DNA of 64,000 bases from Streptomyces collinus. Its GTDB lineage: Bacteria; Actinomycetota; Actinomycetes; Streptomycetales; Streptomycetaceae. Positions 58,164 to 64,000 of the stretch are shown here, piece by piece. The stretch lies in contig NZ_CP133771.1 of NCBI RefSeq assembly GCF_031348265.1, positions 3,844,001 to 3,908,000 of the forward strand. The letters run 5' to 3'. The position numbers and the translations under genes were made by a program. The notes beneath the pieces are model-generated. The model ran no database searches, was not told the origin of the DNA, and saw only the letters and a program-made list of their open reading frames with translations. Each line of letters begins with the position of its first letter. The first letter of the stretch is position 1.

Positions 58164-60007
58164 GTCTGCTGCACGACCGCCAGCAACACGCCCGGCTCCA
58201 CCTGTTGGCCTGGTACCGCGCACAAGTCGGTCAGCGTTCCCGTCACCGGGGCCGTGATCTTGTGCTGCATCTTCATCGCCTCCAGCCAGAGGAGGGGCTC
58301 TCCCTCCTTCACGGCCGTCCCTACGGCGAGGCCATCCGCCACCCGGACGACCGTGCCCGGCATGGGGGCCAGGAGGGAGCCGGGGGCGTGCTGGGTGGTG
58401 GGGTCGGGGAAGCGGGGCAGGGCGGTCAGGGCCGTGGTGTTGACGTGGACCTGGTGGCCGTAGCGGGCGATCCCGTACTTCCGCTCCACGCCGTCCACGT
58501 CGAGGATCACGAGACGCGCGTCGGCGTGCACCACCCGCACCCCGTCCGCCTCCAGGCCCTCCCTCGTGTGCCGGTAACGGGCCTCGTGCTCCTCGCCCGC
58601 CATCAGGTACCGCTTGCTCTGCGGTTGCGAGGGGACGTTGCGCCAGCCGCCGAAGCCGGGTCGGGAGCGGGCCCGGGCGTCGGCGAGGGCGGCGGCCAGG
58701 GGGGCGTGCGGGTCGGGGCGCGGGTCGGTCAGGCCGGACAGGTGGCGGTCGTAGAAGCCGGTGTCCATGCGGGCCGCGGTGACCTCGGGGTGGCGCAGGG
58801 AGCGGACCAGGAGGTCGCGGTTGGTGACGGGGCCGTGGATCTCGGCGCGTTCCAGGGCGGAGGCGAGTCGGCGCAGGGCCTCCGCGCGGGTCGGGGCGTG
58901 GGCCACGACCTTGGCGAGCATGGGGTCGTAGTGGACGCCGATGTCGTCGCCGTCCGTGTACCCGGTGTCCAGGCGGACGGGCCCGGGGACGGACAGGCGG
59001 TGCAGGGTGCCGGTCTGCGGGGACCAGTCGCGGGCCGGGTCCTCGGCGTACAGGCGGGCCTCCACGGCGTGGCCGCGCGCGGACGGCGGGTCGGCTTCGA
59101 GGGGGTGGCCCTCGGCGATCCGGATCTGCTCCGCCACCAGGTCGACGCCGAAGACGGCCTCCGTGACGGGGTGTTCGACCTGGAGGCGGGTGTTCATCTC
59201 CAGGAAGTGCGCGTGGCCGTCGGCGACGAGGAACTCGACCGTTCCGGCGCCCACGTAGTCGACGGCCCGGGCGGCCCGTACGGCGAGGGCGCGGACCTCC
59301 TCGTCGAGCGCGGCGGACAGGCCGGGTGCCGGGGCCTCCTCGATCACCTTCTGGTGGCGGCGCTGGAGGGAGCAGTCGCGGGTGCCGAGCGGCCGGACCG
59401 TGCCGTGGGTGTCGGCGAGGATCTGCACCTCGACGTGGCGGCCGTTCTCCACGTACGGCTCGACGAAGACCTCGCCGTCGCCGAAGGCACTCGCCGCTTC
59501 GGCACGGGCGGCGGCCAGTTCGGCGTCCAGGTCCGCCAGGTGCCGTACGACGCGCATGCCGCGGCCGCCGCCGCCCGCCGCGGCCTTGACCAGCACGGGC
59601 AGGTCGGCCTCGGTGACCTCGGTGAGGGGCCGGATGCCCATGAGCTGCTTGGCGCGGGTCTTGGACGCCATCGCCTCGATCGCGGACGGGGGCGGTCCTA
59701 TCCAGGCCAGGCCCGCGTCCTGGACGGCCCGGGCGAAGGCGGCGTTCTCGGAGAGGAAGCCGTAGCCGGGGTGCACGGCGTCCGCTCCGGCGGCGACGGC
59801 GGCCTTCACGATCAGGTCGCCGCGCAGGTAGGTGTCGGCGGGCGTCTCCCCCGGGAGTCGTACGCTCACGTCGGCCACGCGCGCGTGGAGGGCGTTCGCG
59901 TCGGCGTCCGAGTGCACGGCGACGGTGCGGATGCCCAGGTCGTGGCAGGTGCGGAAGACGCGGCAGGCGATCTCGCCCCGGTTGGCGACGAGCACAGAAG
60001 TGATCAC
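58160..60007 (-). CDS. Acyl-CoA carboxylase alpha subunit (biotin carboxylase + BCCP)
   Basis: 615 residues from GTG 60007. Order: biotin carboxylase N-domain (MITSVLVANRGEIACRVFRT), ATP-grasp (about 115-320, AAAGGGGRGMRVVRHLADLD), BC C-domain, and a C-terminal BCCP domain with the biotin lysine in LWLEAMKMQHKI. With the carboxyltransferase encoded next upstream it carboxylates a branched or unsaturated acyl-CoA such as methylcrotonyl- or geranyl-CoA. An insert between the BC and BCCP parts is short, typical of MCC/GCC-type rather than PCC. Start overlaps nothing; 10 bases follow the beta subunit. Confidence 0.93.
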   Translation of the reverse strand: MITSVLVANRGEIACRVFRTCHDLGIRTVAVHSDADANALHARVADVSVRLPGETPADTYLRGDLIVKAAVAAGADAVHPGYGFLSENAAFARAVQDAGLAWIGPPPSAIEAMASKTRAKQLMGIRPLTEVTEADLPVLVKAAAGGGGRGMRVVRHLADLDAELAAARAEAASAFGDGEVFVEPYVENGRHVEVQILADTHGTVRPLGTRDCSLQRRHQKVIEEAPAPGLSAALDEEVRALAVRAARAVDYVGAGTVEFLVADGHAHFLEMNTRLQVEHPVTEAVFGVDLVAEQIRIAEGHPLEADPPSARGHAVEARLYAEDPARDWSPQTGTLHRLSVPGPVRLDTGYTDGDDIGVHYDPMLAKVVAHAPTRAEALRRLASALERAEIHGPVTNRDLLVRSLRHPEVTAARMDTGFYDRHLSGLTDPRPDPHAPLAAALADARARSRPGFGGWRNVPSQPQSKRYLMAGEEHEARYRHTREGLEADGVRVVHADARLVILDVDGVERKYGIARYGHQVHVNTTALTALPRFPDPTTQHAPGSLLAPMPGTVVRVADGLAVGTAVKEGEPLLWLEAMKMQHKITAPVTGTLTDLCAVPGQQVEPGVLLAVVQQT

Positions 60008-60017
60008 TGAAGGTTCC

Positions 60018-61616
60018 TCACATCCGGAAGACGCCGAAGCCGCCGCGCGCGCCCTCGTAGGGGGCCGTGTGGATCGCGGACAGGCACAGGCCGAGGACGG
60101 TGCGGGTGTCGCGCGGGTCGATGACGCCGTCGTCGTAGAGCCGCCCGGACAGGAACATCGGCAGCGACTCGGACTCGATCTGCTGCTCGACCATCGCGCG
60201 CAGCGCGGCGTCCGCCTCCTCGTCGTAGGGCTGCCCCTTGGCGGCGGCGGACTGGCAGGCGACGATCGACAGCACGCCCGCGAGCTGCTGCGGGCCCATG
60301 ACGGCCGACTTGGCGCTGGGCCAGGCGAAGAGGAAGCGCGGGTCGTAGGCGCGGCCGCACATGCCGTAGTGCCCGGCCCCGTAGGAGGCGCCCATGAGGA
60401 CCGAGAGGTGGGGCACGCGGCTGTTGCTGACCGCGTTGATCATCATCGCGCCGTGCTTGATGATGCCGCCCTGCTCGTACTCCCTGCCGACCATGTAGCC
60501 GGTGGTGTTGTGCAGGAACAGCAGGGGGATGTCGCGCTGGTTGGCGAGCTGGATGAACTGCGCGGCCTTCTGGGACTCCTCGCTGAACAGCACGCCCCGG
60601 GCGTTCGCCAGCACACCCACGGGATAGCCGTGGAGCGTGGCCCACCCGGTGATCAGGCTCGTCCCGTACAGCGGCTTGAACTCGTCGAAGTCGGAGGCGT
60701 CGACGATGCGGGCGATGACCTCGCGCGGGTCGAAGGGGCTCTTGAGGTCGTCGGGGACGATGCCCAGCAGCTCCGCCGCGTCGTACTTGGGCGGCTCGGC
60801 GGGCCCCGGATCCCCGTACGCCTTGCGGTGGTTGAGGCGGGCGACCACGCGCCGGGCCTGCCGGAGCGCGTCCTGCTCGTCGACGGCGAAGTGGTCGGCG
60901 AGGCCGGAGGTGCGGGCGTGCATCTCGGCGCCGCCCAGGGACTCGTCGTCGCTCTCCTCCCCGGTCGCCATCTTGACCAGCGGCGGACCGCCGAGGAACA
61001 CCTTCGCCCGCTCCTTGACCATGATCACGTGGTCGGACATGCCGGGGATGTAGGCGCCGCCCGCGGTGGAGTTGCCGAAGACGACCGCGACGGTCGGGAT
61101 GCCGGCGGCGGACAGCCGGGTGAGGTCGCGGAAGACGGCGCCGCCGGGGATGAAGATCTCCTTCTGCGACGGCAGGTCGGCGCCTCCCGACTCCACCAGG
61201 CTGATGCAGGGCAGCCGGTTGGCGAGGGCGATGTCGTTGGCGCGCAGGGCCTTCCTCAGCGACCAGGGATTGCTCGCTCCGCCGCGCACGGTCGGGTCGT
61301 TGGCGGTGATCAGGCACTCCACGCCCTCCACCACACCGATGCCGGTGACGAGGGACGCGCCTACGGTGTACTCGCTGCCCCAGGCGGCCAGCGGCGACAG
61401 CTCCAGGAACGGCGTGTCCGGGTCGAGGAGCAGCTCGATGCGCTCGCGGGCGAGGAGCTTGCCGCGCTTCCGGTGCCGTGCGATGTACTTCTCGCCGCCG
61501 CCCGCGAGGGCCTTGGCGTGCTCGGCGTCGAGTTCGGCGAGCTTGGCGAGCATGGCCTCGCGGTTGGCCCGGTACTCCGGGTCGTTGGGGTCCAGGGCGG
61601 AGGTCAGGACGGTCAC
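60018..61616 (-). CDS. Acyl-CoA carboxylase beta subunit (carboxyltransferase)
   Basis: 532 residues from GTG 61616, overlapping the AtuA stop by four bases (GTGA). It shows the MCC/GCC-type carboxyltransferase pattern: RARHRKRGKLLARERIELLL-like sequence (RHRKRGKLLARERIELLL), LVESGGADLPSQKEIFIPGG, FGNSTAGGAYIPGMSDHVIM and MGASYGAGHYGMCGRAY. The acyl-CoA specificity cannot be read from sequence, but neighbours with an AtuA-family protein point to geranyl-CoA-like or 3-methylcrotonyl-CoA-like substrates. Confidence 0.93.
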   Translation of the reverse strand: MTVLTSALDPNDPEYRANREAMLAKLAELDAEHAKALAGGGEKYIARHRKRGKLLARERIELLLDPDTPFLELSPLAAWGSEYTVGASLVTGIGVVEGVECLITANDPTVRGGASNPWSLRKALRANDIALANRLPCISLVESGGADLPSQKEIFIPGGAVFRDLTRLSAAGIPTVAVVFGNSTAGGAYIPGMSDHVIMVKERAKVFLGGPPLVKMATGEESDDESLGGAEMHARTSGLADHFAVDEQDALRQARRVVARLNHRKAYGDPGPAEPPKYDAAELLGIVPDDLKSPFDPREVIARIVDASDFDEFKPLYGTSLITGWATLHGYPVGVLANARGVLFSEESQKAAQFIQLANQRDIPLLFLHNTTGYMVGREYEQGGIIKHGAMMINAVSNSRVPHLSVLMGASYGAGHYGMCGRAYDPRFLFAWPSAKSAVMGPQQLAGVLSIVACQSAAAKGQPYDEEADAALRAMVEQQIESESLPMFLSGRLYDDGVIDPRDTRTVLGLCLSAIHTAPYEGARGGFGVFRM

Positions 61617-63280
61617 AGGAGTACCTCCGGCAGGTCCAGGTGGCGGGAGCGCAGCCATTCGCCGAGGGCCTTGGCCTGCGGGTCGAAGCGGTGCTGCGCG
61701 GCGACGCCGGCGCCGAGGATTCCCTCGACGACGAAGTTGAGGGCGCGCAGGTTCGGCAGCACGTGCCGTACGACGGTCAGTTCGCGGCTCTCGGGGATCA
61801 GCTCCCGGAACCGGTCGGCGGTCAGTTCGTGCGCGAGCCAGCGCCAGGCGTCGTCCGTGCGGGCCCACACCCCGACGTTGGCGTTACCGCCCTTGTCCCC
61901 GCTGCGGGCGCCCGCGACGAGGCCGAGGGGAGCCCTGGTGACCGGGCCGGGCGGGAGGGGCTCGGGGAGCGGCGGCTCCGGCACCTCGTCGAGTACGGCC
62001 GTGTCCTGGACCGGCGGCACGGGGACCCGGCGCCCGTCATGGAGGACGGCCACATGGTCGACGCCACCATGGGGGACGTACACATCCTCGAACACCCCAT
62101 AGGGCGAGCCCTTGCCCGGTGGTGCCATCACATGGAAGCCGGGGTAGCTCGCCAGCGCCAGCTCCACGGCCGCCCCGCTCAGCGCCCGTCCGACGGCCTC
62201 CTGGTCGGAGTCCCGGACGACGAGCCGCAGCAGCGCGCTCGCGGTCTCCTCGCTCGGGGCGTCGGCGCGGTCGGTGCGGGCCAGCTCCCAGCGCACGTCG
62301 GCGACCTTGCCGAGGGCGGGTTCCATCTGGTCCCGCACCAGGGCGGCCTTGGCCTCGACATCGAGGCCGGTGAGCACGAAGACGACCTCGTTGCGGAAGC
62401 CGCCGAGCCGGTTGAGCCCGACCTTGAGGGTGGGCGGCGGTGCCTCCCCGCGCACGCCCTCGATGCGCACCCGGTCGGGCCCGTCCTGGCTCAGCCGTAC
62501 GGTGTCCAGCCGGGCGGTGACGTCCGGCCCCGCGTACCGGGCACCGGCCGTCTCGTACAGCAGCTGCGCGGTGACCGTGCCGGTGTCGACGAAGCCGCCG
62601 GTGCCGGGGTGCTTGGTGATCACGCAGCCGCCGTCCTCGTGTATCTCGACGAGGGGGAAGCCGGGGCGGCGGACGTCGCCGTCCCGGAAGAAGGCGTAGT
62701 TGCCGCCGGTGGCCTGTGCCCCGCACTCCAGGACGTGCCCGGCGACGACGGCGCCCGCGAGCCGGTCGTAGTCCGTTTCGCTCCACCCGAAGTGGGCGGC
62801 GGCCGGCCCGGTGACGAGGGCGGCGTCCGTCACGCGCCCGGTGACGACGACGTCGGCGCCCGCCCGCAGGCACTGAGCGATGCCGAAGCCGCCGAGGTAG
62901 GCGTGGGCGGCGAGGGAGCCCGGGTGGGCGGCGGTGAGGTCGTCGCCCGTCACCTGGGCGACGCGCACGGGGATGCCCAGCCGGTCGGCCAACTGCCGTA
63001 CGGCGTCGGCGAGTCCGGCCGGGTTGAGCCCGCCCGCGTTGGTGACGATCCGCACGCCCCGCTCGTGCGCGAGAGAGAGGCAGTCCTCCAGCTGCCGCAG
63101 GAAGGTGCGGGCGTATCCGGCGGCCGGGTCCTTGAGGCGGTCGCGGCCGAGGATGAGCATGGTCAGCTCGGCGAGGTAGTCACCGGTGAGGACGTCGAGT
63201 TCGCCGCCGGTGAGCATCTCGCGCATCGCGTCGAAGCGGTCGCCGTAGAAGCCGGAGGCGTTGCCGATGCGGAGGGTCAC
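61613..63280 (-). CDS. AtuA-family (DUF1446) acyclic terpene utilisation protein
   Basis: 555 residues from GTG 63280. The N-terminal DUF1446 domain (about 1-440) starts [20 protein letters not shown], with [40 protein letters not shown] and [20 protein letters not shown]. The C-terminal domain (about 455-555) has [20 protein letters not shown] and [18 protein letters not shown]. AtuA is required for citronellol/geranyl use in Pseudomonas; the biochemical reaction is still unclear to me. Coupled by four-base overlaps to the TIGR03084-type gene upstream and the carboxyltransferase downstream. Confidence 0.9.
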   Translation of the reverse strand: MTLRIGNASGFYGDRFDAMREMLTGGELDVLTGDYLAELTMLILGRDRLKDPAAGYARTFLRQLEDCLSLAHERGVRIVTNAGGLNPAGLADAVRQLADRLGIPVRVAQVTGDDLTAAHPGSLAAHAYLGGFGIAQCLRAGADVVVTGRVTDAALVTGPAAAHFGWSETDYDRLAGAVVAGHVLECGAQATGGNYAFFRDGDVRRPGFPLVEIHEDGGCVITKHPGTGGFVDTGTVTAQLLYETAGARYAGPDVTARLDTVRLSQDGPDRVRIEGVRGEAPPPTLKVGLNRLGGFRNEVVFVLTGLDVEAKAALVRDQMEPALGKVADVRWELARTDRADAPSEETASALLRLVVRDSDQEAVGRALSGAAVELALASYPGFHVMAPPGKGSPYGVFEDVYVPHGGVDHVAVLHDGRRVPVPPVQDTAVLDEVPEPPLPEPLPPGPVTRAPLGLVAGARSGDKGGNANVGVWARTDDAWRWLAHELTADRFRELIPESRELTVVRHVLPNLRALNFVVEGILGAGVAAQHRFDPQAKALGEWLRSRHLDLPEVLL

Positions 63281-64000
63281 GAGGCGGACTCCTTCGGCGG
63301 GCGTCCGCCGCCCGGCGGTCCCGCGAAGGCCTGGGCGATGCCGAGCCAGCGGTCGGCGTCGGGGCCCTCGGCGTGCAGGGCGAGGCCGGTGCGGTGGGCG
63401 CGCTGGGTGACCAGGAGGCAGAAGTCGAGGGCGGATCCGGTGACGCGCTGCTCGGCGTCCTCGGGGCCGTACCTCCACAGGTCGCCGGAGGGGGCGCGCA
63501 GTTCGACGCGGAAGGGGTCGGCGGGCGGGGTGAGGCCGTGCACGCCGTAGGCGAAGTCCCGGGTGCGCACCCCGAGCCAGGCCACATGCCGCAGCCGGTC
63601 GGTAGGTGGGCGCACACACCCAGGGCATCGGCCACGTCCTGCCCGTGGGCCCAGGTCTCCATGAGCCGGGCCGTCGCCATGGAGGCGGCCGACATGGGCG
63701 GGCCGTACCAGGGGAAACGCGCGCCGGGCGGGGCGGCCCGCAGGGCGTCCTCCAGTGCCGTACGGCCGGCACGCCACCGGGCGAGCAGCGCGCCGGGCGG
63801 GGCTCCCGCGCCCCCTTCGGCGCCCTCGTCGACGAAAGTGCCGGGCGCGGCGAGGGCCTTCTCGACCAGTGCGTGGAAGCCGTCGGCGTCCGTGACGGCG
63901 AGCAGGGCCGAGCGGTCCGTCCAGGCGAGGTGGGCGATCTGGTGGGCCACGGTCCAGCCGGGCGCGGGGGTCGCGAGCGACCAGCGCAGCGGGGACAACC
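63277..64000 (-). pseudogene. TIGR03084-family protein, frameshifted and cut by the window edge
   Basis: Reading from the right edge, the frame begins in mid-protein and gives [20 protein letters not shown], the metal-site start of this DinB/MDMPI-like family, to [16 protein letters not shown] near 63620. The rest of the family ([20 protein letters not shown] through to the end at 63277) is in another frame. The break lies at a CACACA run (63613-63618): removing one CA restores [16 protein letters not shown]. It is therefore a 2-bp expansion, either a real mutation or a sequencing error. The stop overlaps the AtuA start by four bases. The N-terminal 25 or so residues lie outside the window. 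Confidence 0.85.

Noticed and set aside
1..64000. CRISPR arrays, tRNA genes, insertion sequences or prophage
   Set aside because: Tandem arrays found have adjacent units without spacers; no cloverleaf, transposase or integrase gene was seen.

Overview
The window is 64 kb of very GC-rich DNA (about 72% by eye) with dense, often overlapping genes, strong third-position G/C bias, frequent GTG starts and many 1- or 4-base stop/start overlaps. Gene content and repeats fit Streptomyces. From memory, 31-64 kb resembles the Streptomyces coelicolor SCO4380-SCO4403 neighbourhood (purU, dmdR1, SIS protein, HIT protein, citrate synthase, pdxH, TetR, acyl-CoA carboxylase genes). I could not run a search to confirm this.

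0-27.5 kb is a catabolic region for CoA-linked substrates. It holds acyl-CoA dehydrogenases (including a tandem pair), a thiolase-like protein, a DUF35/DoxX pair, a flavin mono-oxygenase, an NDP-forming acyl-CoA ligase with an enoyl-CoA hydratase, a flavin reductase, an SDR/ACAD/ADH operon, a cyclase, an amidohydrolase and an AMP-forming acyl-CoA ligase. Six of its promoter regions carry one 15-bp palindrome, CTGACG-NNN-CGTCAG, in nine good copies plus one degenerate copy. In three cases the palindrome ends 4-5 bases before an ATG that has no Shine-Dalgarno sequence. I read this as one TetR-type regulon. The substrate is unknown. Unrelated genes are interspersed (PNPOx-like protein, DUF5958, two GNATs, methyltransferase, MFS transporter with a GlxA-type regulator).

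27.7-44.7 kb is mostly housekeeping and regulatory: a four-EF-hand calcium protein, a STAS antagonist, an ECF sigma factor with a fused zinc anti-sigma/MDMPI partner, purU, a substrate-binding lipoprotein, a Pro/Gly-rich membrane protein, an NsdA-like regulator, a primase-like protein, an ABC exporter, an alpha/beta hydrolase lacking its nucleophile serine, the DtxR-family iron regulator (DmdR1-like) and a SIS protein. A 645-bp gene desert next to the iron regulator folds into five consecutive hairpins and may encode an RNA.

44.7-48.5 kb is a compact minus-strand operon: a membrane protein, a 407-residue protein I do not recognise, a small EACC1-like protein and a caspase-like protease. EACC1/caspase pairs belong to predicted biological-conflict systems. 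The two upstream genes look like additional parts. This is the best candidate for a little-described system.

48.8-54 kb holds a PAS/PAS/GAF protein, a HIT protein behind a leader peptide and attenuator-like hairpin, a short citrate synthase, pdxH and a PIN toxin/RHH antitoxin module with a perfect 16-bp operator palindrome.

54-64 kb is one minus-strand operon resembling terpenoid or branched acyl-CoA utilisation clusters: TIGR03084-like protein, AtuA family, carboxyltransferase, biotin carboxylase, acyl-CoA dehydrogenase, 4CL-type ligase, enoyl-CoA hydratase and TetR. The TIGR03084 gene is broken by an apparent 2-bp TG expansion. Tandem arrays lie at several convergent gene ends, and two families of short dispersed repeats recur between genes. 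No tRNA, rRNA, CRISPR array or insertion sequence was seen.
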